Below, piece after piece: positions 27,089 to 36,385 of a stretch of DNA of 64,000 nt. The stretch spans positions 96,549 through 160,548 of the forward strand of contig JAQUAX010000007.1 of assembly GCA_028687035.1 (NCBI GenBank), given 5' to 3'. Position 1 is the first letter of the stretch, and every line of letters starts with the position of its first letter. Under the pieces are notes generated by a model, which was not told the origin of the DNA, made no database searches, and was given only the letters and a program-made list of their open reading frames with translations. Origin of the DNA: Dechloromonas sp. (GTDB lineage Bacteria; Pseudomonadota; Gammaproteobacteria; Burkholderiales; Rhodocyclaceae). The position numbers and the translations under genes were made by a program.

Positions 27089-28078
27089 ATGCAAATCGAC
27101 CTGCGCACGGTATCCATCAAGCCGTTGCGAAACACCTTCGACCACATCGCGCGGCGTTTCGGCGACAAGCCGGCCAGCCGCTACCAGGAAGGCACCTACG
27201 ACATCCAGCAGACGGACATCTTCCACTACCGTCCGCTGTGGGAGCCGGAAAAGATCCTGTTCGACAAGAGCCGCACCAAGATCGAGATGAAGGACTGGTA
27301 CGCGCTGAAGGATCCGCGCCAGTTCTATTACGGCGCCTACACGATCGCCCGTGCCCGGCAGCAGGAAGCCGCCGAATCCAACTTCGAGATGATCGAGGAA
27401 CGCGGCCTCGCCGCGCTGGTGCCGGAAGCCCTGCGCGACATCGCGCTCGACGTGCTGATCCCGCTGCGCCACGTGGAGTGGGGCGGCAACATGGGCAATT
27501 CCTACATCGCCGCCTACGGCTACGGCACCGCGATCACCCAGCCCTGCCTGTACCACGCGATGGACCACCTGGCCGTTGCCCAGTACCTGACCCGCATCGC
27601 GCTGACGCTGGACACCCCGGTCGCCCTCGATACCGCCAAGGATGCCTGGATGAACGGCGCGCTGTGGCAGCCGATGCGCCAGCACGTCGAGAACCTGCTG
27701 GTGCTGCAGGACTGGTTCGAGATCTTCGTCGCCCAGAACCTGGTGCTCGAAGGACTGACCTACCCGCTGTTCTTCGACCACCTCGACAGCAAGTTCGCGG
27801 CCGGCGGTGGCACGGCGATCTCGATGATGACCCGCTTCATGGGCGAATGGTCGGCCGAGACCGCAAAGTGGGTCGATGCCCAGATCAAGGTCGCGGCAGC
27901 CGAGTCCGCCGAAAACAAGCAGGCGATCGCCGACTGGGTCGTCGAATACCGCGGCCGCACGCTCGAAGCGCTCGCCCCGCTGGCCGGCCGTGCCTTCGGC
28001 GCCGAAGCCGATGCCGTCCTCGGCGAAGTCCTCGCCGCCTTCAATGCCCGCTGCGCCAAGCTCGGCCTGTCCGTCTAG
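27089..28078 (+). CDS. dmpL: Phenol hydroxylase P1 (oxygenase beta subunit)
   Basis: A 329-residue DmpL, the beta subunit of the (alpha-beta-gamma)2 oxygenase. It starts MQIDLRTVSIKPLRNTFDH and contains the family segments RYQEGTYDIQQTDIFHYRP, RQFYYGAYTIARARQQEAAE and VEWGGNMGNSYIAAYGYGTA. It has the fold of the diiron subunit but lacks the metal ligands. An AGGAG site precedes the start. Confidence 0.96.
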   Translation: MQIDLRTVSIKPLRNTFDHIARRFGDKPASRYQEGTYDIQQTDIFHYRPLWEPEKILFDKSRTKIEMKDWYALKDPRQFYYGAYTIARARQQEAAESNFEMIEERGLAALVPEALRDIALDVLIPLRHVEWGGNMGNSYIAAYGYGTAITQPCLYHAMDHLAVAQYLTRIALTLDTPVALDTAKDAWMNGALWQPMRQHVENLLVLQDWFEIFVAQNLVLEGLTYPLFFDHLDSKFAAGGGTAISMMTRFMGEWSAETAKWVDAQIKVAAAESAENKQAIADWVVEYRGRTLEALAPLAGRAFGAEADAVLGEVLAAFNARCAKLGLSV

Positions 28079-28086
28079 GAAATTCC

Positions 28087-28356
28087 ATGTCCAAGGTATT
28101 CATCGCATTCCAGACCAACGAGGACACCCGTCCGATCATCGAGGCCATCCTGGCCGACAACCCGCACGCCGTGCTCGACGAGCAGCCGGCGATGGTCAAG
28201 ATCGACGCCGAAGGCGAACTGGTCATCAAGCGCGAATCGATCGAGGAACTGATCGGCCGTGATTTCGACCTGCAGGAACTGCAGGTCAACCTGATCACGA
28301 TTTCCGGTCACCTCGACGAGGACGACGACCAATTCAAGCTTTCCTGGCTCAACTGA
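28087..28356 (+). CDS. dmpM: Phenol hydroxylase P2 (effector/coupling protein)
   Basis: An 89-residue DmpM/MmoB-type regulatory protein, cofactor-free. SKVFIAFQTNEDTRPIIEAI begins the typical alpha/beta fold. It binds the oxygenase and tunes the diiron site and product release. It starts eight bases after dmpL stops. Confidence 0.95.
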   Translation: MSKVFIAFQTNEDTRPIIEAILADNPHAVLDEQPAMVKIDAEGELVIKRESIEELIGRDFDLQELQVNLITISGHLDEDDDQFKLSWLN

Positions 28357-28370
28357 ACAAGGAGAAACAG

Positions 28371-29918
28371 ATGGACATGCACGTCAAGAAGCTGGGCCTG
28401 AAGGAAAAGTACGCCCACATGACCCGCGGCCTCGGCTGGGACACCACCTATCAGCCGATGGAAAAGGTCTTCCCGCAAGCCACGTTCGAAGGCATCAAGA
28501 TCCACGACTGGGAGAAGTGGGAAGACCCCTTCCGCCTGACCATGGACGCCTACTGGAAGTACCAGGCCGAGAAGGAGCGCAAGCTCTACGCGGTGCTCGA
28601 CGCCTTCGCACAGAACAACGGCCACCTGGGCATCACCGACGCCCGCTACCTGAGCGCGATCAAGCTGTTCCTGACCGGCATTTCGCCGCTGGAATACGTC
28701 GCCCACCGCGGTTTCGCCGCGGCCGGCCGCAACTTCCCGGGCGTCGGCCCGCGCGTCGCCTGCCTGATGCAGTCGATCGACGAGGTCCGCCACGCGCAGA
28801 CCCAGATCCACGCGATCTCGAACTACAACAAGCACTACGACGGTTTCCACGACTTCAAGCACATGCTCGAGCGCGTCTGGTACCTGTCGGTGCCCAAGTC
28901 CTTCTTCGACGACGCGTTCTCGGCCGGCCCCTTCGAATGGATGATCGCCATCGGCTTCTCCTTCGAGTACGTGCTGACCAACCTGCTGTTCGTTCCCTTC
29001 ATGTCCGGTGCCGCCTACAACGGCGACATGGCGACCGTGACCTTCGGCTTCTCGGCGCAGTCCGACGAGGCCCGCCACATGACGCTCGGCCTCGAGTGCA
29101 TCAAGTTCATGCTGGAGCAGGACCCGGACAACCTGCCGATCGTCCAGAAGTGGATCGACAAGTGGGCCTGGCGTGGCATCCGCGTGCTGTCGCTGGTCGG
29201 CATGATGATGGACTACATGCTGCCGAAGCGCGTGATGAGCTGGAAGGAAGCCTGGGAAATCTACTTCGAGCAGAACGGCGGCGCGCTGTTCAACGACCTG
29301 GCCCGCTACGGCATCAAGGTGCCGGAATGCCTGACCCAGTGCTCGGTCGACAAGGAGCACATCTCGCACCAGGCCTGGGCGACCTTCTACCAGTACGGCG
29401 GCGCCGCGGCCTTCCACACCTGGATGCCGAACGACGAGGAAATGGACTGGCTGTCCGCCAAGTACCCGAACACCTTCGACAAGTACTACCGCCCGCGCTT
29501 CACCTACTGGCGCGAGCAGGCCGAGCAGGGCAACCGCTTCTACAGCAACACGCTGCCGATGCTGTGCCAGGTCTGCCAGATCCCGATGCTGTTCACCGAG
29601 CCGGACGACCCGACCCAGATCTGCTACCGCGAGTCCGAGTACAAGGGCGAGAAGTACCACACCTGCTCGGACGGCTGTAAGCACATCTTCGACGACGAGC
29701 CCGAGAAGTACATCCAGGCCTGGCTGCCGGTGCACCAGATCTACCAGGGCAACTGCTTCAACGAGGGCGTCGATCCGACCGCCGAGGGCTTCGACCCGCT
29801 GGCCGAGGTGCTGAAGTGGTACCACCTCGAGCACGGCAAGGACAACCTCGACTACGAAGGCTCGCGCGACCAGCAGAACTTCCAGGCCTGGCGCGGCATG
29901 GCCACCCAGAACACCTGA
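28371..29918 (+). CDS. dmpN: Phenol hydroxylase P3 (oxygenase alpha, diiron subunit)
   Basis: The 515-residue catalytic subunit that hydroxylates phenol to catechol with O2. The carboxylate-bridged diiron ligands can be placed: E108, E138 and H141 (DEVRH), E199, E233 and H236 (DEARH). A YHS-like segment with paired cysteines (CQVC, then CSDGC) lies near residues 400-440 as in DmpN. The length equals the family norm. It belongs to the soluble diiron monooxygenases together with toluene monooxygenases; gene order dmpKLMNOP supports phenol hydroxylase. Confidence 0.97.
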   Translation: MDMHVKKLGLKEKYAHMTRGLGWDTTYQPMEKVFPQATFEGIKIHDWEKWEDPFRLTMDAYWKYQAEKERKLYAVLDAFAQNNGHLGITDARYLSAIKLFLTGISPLEYVAHRGFAAAGRNFPGVGPRVACLMQSIDEVRHAQTQIHAISNYNKHYDGFHDFKHMLERVWYLSVPKSFFDDAFSAGPFEWMIAIGFSFEYVLTNLLFVPFMSGAAYNGDMATVTFGFSAQSDEARHMTLGLECIKFMLEQDPDNLPIVQKWIDKWAWRGIRVLSLVGMMMDYMLPKRVMSWKEAWEIYFEQNGGALFNDLARYGIKVPECLTQCSVDKEHISHQAWATFYQYGGAAAFHTWMPNDEEMDWLSAKYPNTFDKYYRPRFTYWREQAEQGNRFYSNTLPMLCQVCQIPMLFTEPDDPTQICYRESEYKGEKYHTCSDGCKHIFDDEPEKYIQAWLPVHQIYQGNCFNEGVDPTAEGFDPLAEVLKWYHLEHGKDNLDYEGSRDQQNFQAWRGMATQNT

Positions 29919-29971
29919 TCGACCGAAGGGCGGCGGGTTCGCCCGCCGCCGCCAAAAACAAGGAGACAAAC

Positions 29972-30331
29972 ATGGCTGTCAACGCCCTCAAGGATTATTC
30001 CTTCGCCCCTGCCGACTCGCAGGACAAGTTCCACGGCAACCAGCTGCTCTACGTCGGCTGGGACGAGCACCTGATGTTCTGTGCGCCGTTCGCCTACTGC
30101 CTGCCGCCGGACACCCGCTTCGGCGACCTGTGCCAAAAGTTCATGGCGCATTCGTTTGGCTACCACCCGGAATGGAAGCAGGTCGATTTCTCGAAAGTCA
30201 CCTGGCTGAAGTCCGGCCAGCCCTTCGTGCCGGACATGGACAAGACGCTGGCCGAACTGGGCCTCGGGCACAAGGACGTGCTGCGTTTCCGGACGCCCGG
30301 CCTGACCGGCATCGCCGGCACCTGCTCGTAA
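29972..30331 (+). CDS. dmpO: Phenol hydroxylase P4 (oxygenase gamma subunit)
   Basis: A 119-residue DmpO, the small subunit of the oxygenase hexamer. Family features are the AVNALKDYSFAPADSQDKFHG start and MFCAPFAYCLPP in the middle. It is preceded by an AAGGAGA site and is 53 bases after dmpN. Confidence 0.95.
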   Translation: MAVNALKDYSFAPADSQDKFHGNQLLYVGWDEHLMFCAPFAYCLPPDTRFGDLCQKFMAHSFGYHPEWKQVDFSKVTWLKSGQPFVPDMDKTLAELGLGHKDVLRFRTPGLTGIAGTCS

Positions 30332-30344
30332 GGCGGGAGGCGTC

Positions 30345-31406
30345 ATGAGCTACGAGCTGACCATCGAACCCCTGGGGCAGACGATCACCGTCGAGGACGG
30401 CCAGACCGTCCTCGACGCCGCGCTGCGCGCCGGCATCTACCTGCCCCACGCCTGCTGCCACGGCCTGTGCGCGACCTGCAAGGTGCAGGTCGTGGATGGC
30501 GAAGTGGACCACGGCGAGGCCTCGACCTTCGCGCTGATGGATTTCGAGCGCGAGGAAGGCAAGTGCCTGGCCTGCTGCGCCCGCCTCGAGAGCGATACCG
30601 TGATCGAGGCGGAGATCGAGGACGATCCGGACGCCGAGAACTACCCGGTCGAGGATTACTCGGGCGAGGTGGTCCGCATCGAAGCCCTGACGCCGACCAT
30701 CCGCGGCATCTGGCTGAAGCTGGACCGGCCGATGGCCTTCCAGGCCGGCCAGTACGTCAATCTGGAAGTGCCCGCGGTCGACGGCCAGTCGCGGGCATTT
30801 TCCATCGCCAGCGCGCCGCAGGACGGGCAGCTGATCGAACTGAACGTGCGCATCGTGCCGGGCGGCCAGGTCACGACCTGGCTGCACGAACAGCTGCAGG
30901 TCGGCGACGAACTGAAGCTGACCGGCCCCTATGGGCGTTTCTTCGTCAAGAAATCGGCCAACGTGCCGCTGCTGTTCATGGCCGGCGGTTCCGGGCTGTC
31001 CAGCCCGAAATCGATGATCGAAGACCTGCTCGCCGAGGGCTGCACGCTGCCGATGACCCTGGTCTATGGCCAGCGCTGCCGCGAGGAGCTGTACTACGAC
31101 GCCGAGTTCCGCGCGCTGGCCGAAAAGCATCCGAACTTCAGCTACGTGCCGGCGCTGTCGCACGAGCCGGCCGATTCGGACTGGACCGGCTTCCGCGGCT
31201 TCGTGCACGAGGCGGCCAAGGCGCACTTCGACAACGACTTCCGCGGTCGCAAGGCCTACCTGTGCGGGCCGCCGGCGATGATCGAAGCCTGCATCACGAC
31301 GCTGATGCAGGGCCGGCTGTTCGAGCGCGACATCTACATGGAGAAGTTCTTCTCCGCGGCGGATGCCTCCCAGCAACTGAAGAGCCCGCTGTTCAGGAAC
31401 ATCTGA
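30345..31406 (+). CDS. dmpP: Phenol hydroxylase P5 (FAD/[2Fe-2S] reductase)
   Basis: A 353-residue reductase that passes electrons from NADH to the diiron oxygenase. A plant-type ferredoxin domain comes first with ligands C37, C42, C45 and C77; then an FAD domain with SRAFSIAS, and an NAD domain with FMAGGSGLSSPKSM and YLCGPPAM. It starts 13 bases after dmpO. Confidence 0.96.
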   Translation: MSYELTIEPLGQTITVEDGQTVLDAALRAGIYLPHACCHGLCATCKVQVVDGEVDHGEASTFALMDFEREEGKCLACCARLESDTVIEAEIEDDPDAENYPVEDYSGEVVRIEALTPTIRGIWLKLDRPMAFQAGQYVNLEVPAVDGQSRAFSIASAPQDGQLIELNVRIVPGGQVTTWLHEQLQVGDELKLTGPYGRFFVKKSANVPLLFMAGGSGLSSPKSMIEDLLAEGCTLPMTLVYGQRCREELYYDAEFRALAEKHPNFSYVPALSHEPADSDWTGFRGFVHEAAKAHFDNDFRGRKAYLCGPPAMIEACITTLMQGRLFERDIYMEKFFSAADASQQLKSPLFRNI

Positions 31407-31425
31407 GCGCGGCCGGGAGACGGCG

Positions 31426-31764
31426 ATGATCCATCACACCGTGGTGATCGAGGAAACCGGCGAAAGCTACCGCTGTGCGCCCAACGAGTCGCTGCTCGCC
31501 GGCATGGAGCGCCTCGGCAAGCGCGGCATTCCGGTCGGTTGCCGCGGCGGCGGCTGCGGCGTCTGCAAGGTCGAGGTACTGGCCGGCAGCTACACCAAGC
31601 GGGTGATGAGCCGAGCCTACGTCAGCGCGGAAGAGGAGGCGGCGGGCCAGGTGCTGGCCTGTCGCGTCTATCCGACCAGCGACGTCCGGCTGAAGGTGAT
31701 CGGAAAAATGGCCAAGAACGTCTGTCGACCGCAACCGCCCGCGGCTTCGGCCGCGGCGGTCTGA
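31426..31764 (+). CDS. dmpQ: Ferredoxin for catechol 2,3-dioxygenase reactivation
   Basis: A 112-residue plant-type [2Fe-2S] ferredoxin with ligands C39, C44, C47 and C79. DmpQ/XylT proteins re-reduce oxidised iron in catechol 2,3-dioxygenase. In the classical Pseudomonas operon dmpQ directly precedes dmpB; here it ends the first operon and the regulator gene separates it from dmpB. Confidence 0.9.
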   Translation: MIHHTVVIEETGESYRCAPNESLLAGMERLGKRGIPVGCRGGGCGVCKVEVLAGSYTKRVMSRAYVSAEEEAAGQVLACRVYPTSDVRLKVIGKMAKNVCRPQPPAASAAAV

Positions 31765-31772
31765 GGCGCCGG

Positions 31773-32486
31773 TCAGGCGGCCAGCGGGTGGTTCAGTTGC
31801 TCGCGCGGAATGGCTTCGATCGAGCGGAAGGTGAGCATGATGTGCTCGCCGAGGATCGCGGCGGCCTTGTCGGCGTCGCGTTCCATCGCGGCCTGCAGCA
31901 GGGCCTCGTGCTCGGCATGCACGTCGCGCGGGATCGGCTGCAGGAACAGCGACAGGCGGCGGTAGCGCTCGGCCTGCTGGTACAGGATGGACAGGAAATG
32001 CTTGATCCAGCGCGACGGGCAGGCGGAAATCAGCACCTCGTGGAAGATCCGGTTGCGTTCTTCCCATTCCTCCCGGTCGTCGATGCCGATCCGCTTTTCC
32101 TCCGCCTTGCTGAGACGGTGGAAGGCGGCGAGCAGGTCGCCCTCCCAGGCGTCGTCGCCCATCGCGATCGACTGGCGCAGGGCTTCGCTCTCCAGCATCA
32201 CGCGGGTCCGCGTGATGTCGGCGAGGTCCTCGATCGACACCGGGGCGACGCGGAAACCGCGCTGTCCCTGGCTGACGACCAGCGCATCGGCGATCAGCAA
32301 CGACAGCGCCTCGCGCAGCGTGCCGGCGCCGACGCCGTAGTGGTCCTTCAGGTGCTCGACGCGCAGTTTCTCGCCGGGCGGCAGGCGGCCTTCGATGATG
32401 TCCCGCCGCAGGTTGCGGTAGGCGGATTCGACCAGGGTCTTCGGTTCGGCGGTGCCGGTATCGGCGGCTAGCGTGCTCTTCGACAT
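31773..32486 (-). CDS. GntR-family (FadR/FCD type) transcriptional regulator
   Basis: A 237-residue regulator. The N-terminal winged helix-turn-helix (about 18-82; LRRDIIEGRLPPGEKLRVEHL, then YGVGAGTLREAL) is followed by an all-helical FCD ligand domain with metal-binding type histidines (HEVLISACP, EHEALLQAAMERDADKAAAILGEHI). It is divergent from dmpB and converges with dmpQ. By position it probably controls the meta-cleavage operon in response to an intermediate; whether it represses is not shown. Confidence 0.88.
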   Translation of the reverse strand: MSKSTLAADTGTAEPKTLVESAYRNLRRDIIEGRLPPGEKLRVEHLKDHYGVGAGTLREALSLLIADALVVSQGQRGFRVAPVSIEDLADITRTRVMLESEALRQSIAMGDDAWEGDLLAAFHRLSKAEEKRIGIDDREEWEERNRIFHEVLISACPSRWIKHFLSILYQQAERYRRLSLFLQPIPRDVHAEHEALLQAAMERDADKAAAILGEHIMLTFRSIEAIPREQLNHPLAA

Positions 32487-32566
32487 GACGTTGGGCTCGG
32501 GTTCGGTGGTTTGACCAGACGGAGGAATTCTAGCGTGAAAAGATGAATTTTCGCTGTTTTAAAAAA

Positions 32567-32610
32567 TCTCGAGAAAATGTATTGACGTCGAGATTGAACT
32601 TCAATATCGT
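32567..32610 (+). promoter_or_regulatory. Sigma-70-like promoter and possible GntR operator before dmpB
   Basis: TTGACG (32582-32587) and TATCGT (32605-32610), 17 bases apart, form a plausible promoter for the meta-cleavage operon. TCTCGAGA (32567-32574) and TCGAGATT (32588-32595) flank the -35 box and form an imperfect repeated palindrome that could bind the adjacent GntR-type regulator. Confidence 0.55.
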
Positions 32611-32694
32611 AATAGTAAATCGGTTACGTAGATTTCAGGTGCAGCCGGGAACGACGTAGCCGCCACACGCAAAAAAGAGAAAGAGGAGCAAAAC

Positions 32695-33621
32695 ATGGCA
32701 ATGACTGGAGTACTTCGTCCCGGGCACATTCAGCTGAAGGTGCTCGATCTGGCGGAAAGCGTCGATTTCTACGGCAAGGTGCTGGGCCTGCTCGAAACCG
32801 GTCGCGACGACCAGGGCCGCGTCTATTTCAAGACCTGGGAAGAGCGCGATCACCACAGCGTGATCCTGCGTCAGGCCGACAGCGCCGGCGTCGACTTCTT
32901 CGCCTTCAAGGTCGATAGCGACGCGACGCTGGCCAAGCTGGAAAAGGATCTGAACGCCTACGGCGTCGCCACCCGCCGCATCCCGGCCGGCGAACTGCTG
33001 GAAACCGGCGAGCGCGTCCGCTTCACGCTGCCGACCGGTCACGACATCGAGCTGTATGCGCAAAAGACGGTCATTGGCAACGAAATGGGCGACCTCAATC
33101 CGGAAGCCTGGTGTGCCAATGCCGAAAAGGGCATTGCCCCGATCCGCCTCGACCACGCGCTGCTCTACGGTCCGGATATCGAAAAGGCCCAGGCCATCTT
33201 CCAGGACGTCCTCGGTTTCTACCTGGTCGAGCACATCGCGCTCGACGATAACCAGGATCTGGCGATCTGGCTGTCCTGCTCGACCAAGGCGCATGACATC
33301 GCCTTCGTCCGCCATCCCGAGCCGGGCAAGCTGCACCACGTTTCCTTCCTGCTCGAAACCTGGGAGCAGGTGCTGCGCGCCGCCGACCTGATGTCGATGA
33401 ACCGCGTGTCGATCGACATCGGCCCGACCCGCCACGGCGTCACCCGCGGCACGACGATCTACGCCTTCGACCCCAACGGCAACCGGTTCGAAACCTTCTG
33501 CGGCGGCAACTATGCCTACCCCGACCAGAAGCCGACCAAGTGGACGATGGACGAAGTCGGTGCCGCGGTCTTCTACCACGACCGCAAGCTGAACGACCGC
33601 TTCCTGACGGTGGTGAGCTGA
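32695..33621 (+). CDS. dmpB: Catechol 2,3-dioxygenase
   Basis: A 308-residue extradiol dioxygenase that opens catechol to 2-hydroxymuconic semialdehyde. Iron ligands are H154, H215 and E266; H200, H247 and Y256 match the known catalytic residues with a shift of one from the TOL plasmid enzyme. It is made of two vicinal-oxygen-chelate domains. A GAGGAG site lies before the start. It is the first gene of the meta-cleavage operon. Confidence 0.97.
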   Translation: MAMTGVLRPGHIQLKVLDLAESVDFYGKVLGLLETGRDDQGRVYFKTWEERDHHSVILRQADSAGVDFFAFKVDSDATLAKLEKDLNAYGVATRRIPAGELLETGERVRFTLPTGHDIELYAQKTVIGNEMGDLNPEAWCANAEKGIAPIRLDHALLYGPDIEKAQAIFQDVLGFYLVEHIALDDNQDLAIWLSCSTKAHDIAFVRHPEPGKLHHVSFLLETWEQVLRAADLMSMNRVSIDIGPTRHGVTRGTTIYAFDPNGNRFETFCGGNYAYPDQKPTKWTMDEVGAAVFYHDRKLNDRFLTVVS

Positions 33622-34043
33622 TGCAGGTCGCCGCCGCCATTCCGGGAATCACCGCCGAGGCGGCGGCTGCCGCCTGCACGGCGGCGGTCGCTCACGCGAC
33701 GGCCCGCGGCTGGAAGATCAACGTCGCGGTCGTCGATCGCGGCGGCAACCTGATGGCCTTCCTGCGCATGCCCGGCGCCTTCATCCACTCGATCGACATC
33801 GCGATCGACAAGGCCTACACGGCGGCCAGCTTCGGCTTCCCGACCAAGGCCTGGATGGGCGCCATCGGCCACGACGACGGCATGAAGTTCGGTTTTTCCA
33901 ACCAGCCGCGACTGATCGTCTTCGGCGGCGGCCTGCCGATCGGCGAGGGCGAATGGATCGGCGGCATCGGAGTTTCCGGTGCCTCCGAAAGCGAAGACGA
34001 GGAATGCGCCCGCGCCGGTCTGGCGGCGATCGGGCTGGCCTGA
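33621..34043 (+). CDS. HbpS/GlcG-family protein
   Basis: A 140-residue protein of the DUF336 (HbpS/GlcG) family: VAVVDRGGNLMAFLRMPGAF, the KAYTAASFGFPT segment, and GGGLPIGEGEWIGGIGVSGAS. The start codon overlaps the dmpB stop (TGATG). Members bind haem or small molecules and often accompany catabolic genes; some meta-cleavage operons carry one next to the dioxygenase. No catalytic role is established. Confidence 0.88.
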   Translation: MQVAAAIPGITAEAAAAACTAAVAHATARGWKINVAVVDRGGNLMAFLRMPGAFIHSIDIAIDKAYTAASFGFPTKAWMGAIGHDDGMKFGFSNQPRLIVFGGGLPIGEGEWIGGIGVSGASESEDEECARAGLAAIGLA

Positions 34044-34080
34044 ACCCCGACAGAGAACGATTTAAAGGACAAACCCGACA

Positions 34081-35535
34081 ATGAAACAGATCCTCAACTT
34101 CATCAACGGCCAGTTCGTCGCGACCGGCAAGCTGTTCGACAAACGCACCCCGATCGACAATTCGCTGATCGGCCAGGTGCACGAGGCCGGCAAGGCCGAG
34201 GTCGACGCCGCGGTCGAAGCGGCCCGCGCCGCGCTGCACGGCCCGTGGGGCAAGATGACGGTGGCCGAGCGTACCGACATCCTGACCAAGGTCGCCGACG
34301 AGATCACCCGCCGCTTCGACGAATTCCTCGACGCCGAATGCGCTGACACTGGCAAGCCGAAGAGCCTCGCTTCGCACATCGACATCCCGCGCGGTGCCGC
34401 CAATTTCAAGATCTTCGCCGACGTGATCAAGAATGCGCCGACCGAGTTCTTCGAAATGGCGACGCCGGACGGCAGGGGCGCGCTGAACTACGCGGTGCGC
34501 CGCCCGGTCGGCGTGGTCGGCGTCGTCTGCCCGTGGAATTTGCCGCTGCTGCTGATGACGTGGAAGGTCGGCCCGGCGCTGGCCTGCGGCAACACCGTCG
34601 TCGTCAAACCGTCCGAGGAAACGCCGTCGACCGCGACGCTGCTCGGCGAAGTGATGAACGCCTGCGGCGTGCCGCCGGGCGTCTATAACGTCGTGCATGG
34701 CTTCGGGCCGAACTCGGCCGGCGAGTTCCTGACCACGAACCAGGCCGTCAACGCGATCACCTTCACCGGCGAAACCCGCACCGGCGCCGCGATCATGCGC
34801 GCCGCCGCCGACGGCGCCCGTCCGGTGTCGCTCGAAATGGGCGGCAAGAACCCGGCCATCGTCTTCGCCGACGCCAACCTCGACGTCGCCATCGAAGCCA
34901 CGCTGCGTTCCTGCTTCTCCAACTGCGGCCAGGTCTGTCTGGGCACCGAGCGCGTCTATGTCGAGCGCCCGCTGTTCGATGCCTTCGTCGCCGCGCTCAA
35001 AGCCGGTGCCGAAAAGCTCAAGCTCGGCGTGCCGTCCGATCCGTCCGCCAACATGGGCCCGCTGGTCAGCCACGAACACCGCAACAAGGTGCTGTCGTAT
35101 TACCGTAAGGCCGTCGAGGAGGGCGCCACGGTCGTCACCGGCGGCGGCGTTCCGGTGATGCCGGGCGAACTGGCCAACGGCGCCTGGGTCCAGCCGACGA
35201 TCTGGACCGGCCTGGGCGACGACGCCGCGGTCGTCCGCGAGGAAATCTTCGGGCCGTGCACGACGGTGATGCCGTTCGACAGCGAGGACGAAGTCATCCG
35301 CCGCGCCAACGACACCACCTACGGCCTGGCCGCGTCGGTGTTCACGCAGGACGTCACGCGCGCCCACCGCGTCGCCGGCCAGCTCGAAACCGGCCTGGTC
35401 TGGGTCAACAGCTGGTTCCTGCGCGACCTGCGCACCCCGTTCGGCGGCGCCAAGCAGTCCGGCATCGGCCGCGAGGGCGGCGTCCATTCGCTCGAGTTCT
35501 ACACCGAACTCAAGAACATCTGCGTCAAGCTGTAA
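34081..35535 (+). CDS. dmpC: 2-Hydroxymuconic semialdehyde dehydrogenase
   Basis: A 484-residue NAD-dependent aldehyde dehydrogenase of the oxalocrotonate branch. Motifs are VVCPWNLPLLLMTWK, FTGETRTGAAI, the general base in LEMGGKNP, and the catalytic cysteine in FSNCGQVCLGTE. It converts the ring-fission product to 4-oxalocrotonate (2-hydroxymuconate). Position between dmpB and dmpD fixes the substrate assignment. Confidence 0.95.
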   Translation: MKQILNFINGQFVATGKLFDKRTPIDNSLIGQVHEAGKAEVDAAVEAARAALHGPWGKMTVAERTDILTKVADEITRRFDEFLDAECADTGKPKSLASHIDIPRGAANFKIFADVIKNAPTEFFEMATPDGRGALNYAVRRPVGVVGVVCPWNLPLLLMTWKVGPALACGNTVVVKPSEETPSTATLLGEVMNACGVPPGVYNVVHGFGPNSAGEFLTTNQAVNAITFTGETRTGAAIMRAAADGARPVSLEMGGKNPAIVFADANLDVAIEATLRSCFSNCGQVCLGTERVYVERPLFDAFVAALKAGAEKLKLGVPSDPSANMGPLVSHEHRNKVLSYYRKAVEEGATVVTGGGVPVMPGELANGAWVQPTIWTGLGDDAAVVREEIFGPCTTVMPFDSEDEVIRRANDTTYGLAASVFTQDVTRAHRVAGQLETGLVWVNSWFLRDLRTPFGGAKQSGIGREGGVHSLEFYTELKNICVKL

Positions 35536-35545
35536 GGCGACCGGC

Positions 35546-36370
35546 ATGTCCGCGAACTCCCCCGAAATCGGCCGCAGCATCGTCGCTGCCGGCATCGCGA
35601 CCAACTGTCACGATGTCGGCAGCGGCCGGCCGGTCCTGCTCATCCACGGCTCCGGCCCCGGCGTCACAGCCTGGGCCAACTGGCGGCTGGTGCTGCCCGA
35701 GCTGGCCAAGTCCTGCCGCGTCGTCGCGCCGGACATGGTCGGCTTCGGCTACACCGAGCGGCCGGCCGGCATCGCCTACGGGATCGACGCCTGGGTCGAT
35801 CATGCGGTCGGCGTGCTCGACGCGCTGGGCATCGCCCAGACCGACCTAGTCGGCAATTCCTTCGGCGGCGCCATCGCGCTGGCGCTGGCGATCCGTCATC
35901 CGCAGCGGGTCCGCCGCCTGGTGCTGATGGGCAGCGTCGGCGTGCCCTTCGCGATCACGCCGGAACTCGACGCGGCCTGGGGCTACGAGCCGTCGCTGGC
36001 CGCGATGCGCAGCCTGCTCGACATCTTCGCCTGGGACCGCTCGCTGGTCACCGACGAGCTCGCCGAACTGCGCTACCAGGCCAGCATCCGGCCCGGCTTC
36101 CAGGAATCCTTTGCGGCGATGTTCCCGGCCCCGCGCCAGCGCTGGGTCGACGCGATGGCCAGCGCCGAGGCCGACATCCGGGCGATCGCCCACAAGACGC
36201 TGCTCATCCACGGCCGCGACGACCGGGTGATCCCGCTCGCCAACTCGCTGACGCTGAACCAGTGGATCGACGACTCCCAGCTGCACGTCTTCGGGCGCTG
36301 CGGCCACTGGGTGCAGATCGAGCACAGCGCCGAATTCAACCGCCTGGTCGCCGGATTCCTGGCCGACTGA
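35546..36370 (+). CDS. dmpD: 2-Hydroxymuconic semialdehyde hydrolase
   Basis: A 274-residue alpha/beta hydrolase. The oxyanion region is HGSGPGVTAWANW, the nucleophile S105 lies in GNSFGG, the acid is in HGRDDRVIP and the histidine in CGHWVQIE. It cleaves the ring-fission product, chiefly from methylcatechols, to 2-hydroxypent-2,4-dienoate and an acid. Confidence 0.95.
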   Translation: MSANSPEIGRSIVAAGIATNCHDVGSGRPVLLIHGSGPGVTAWANWRLVLPELAKSCRVVAPDMVGFGYTERPAGIAYGIDAWVDHAVGVLDALGIAQTDLVGNSFGGAIALALAIRHPQRVRRLVLMGSVGVPFAITPELDAAWGYEPSLAAMRSLLDIFAWDRSLVTDELAELRYQASIRPGFQESFAAMFPAPRQRWVDAMASAEADIRAIAHKTLLIHGRDDRVIPLANSLTLNQWIDDSQLHVFGRCGHWVQIEHSAEFNRLVAGFLAD

Positions 36371-36385
36371 ACAGAGGAAAAGACA

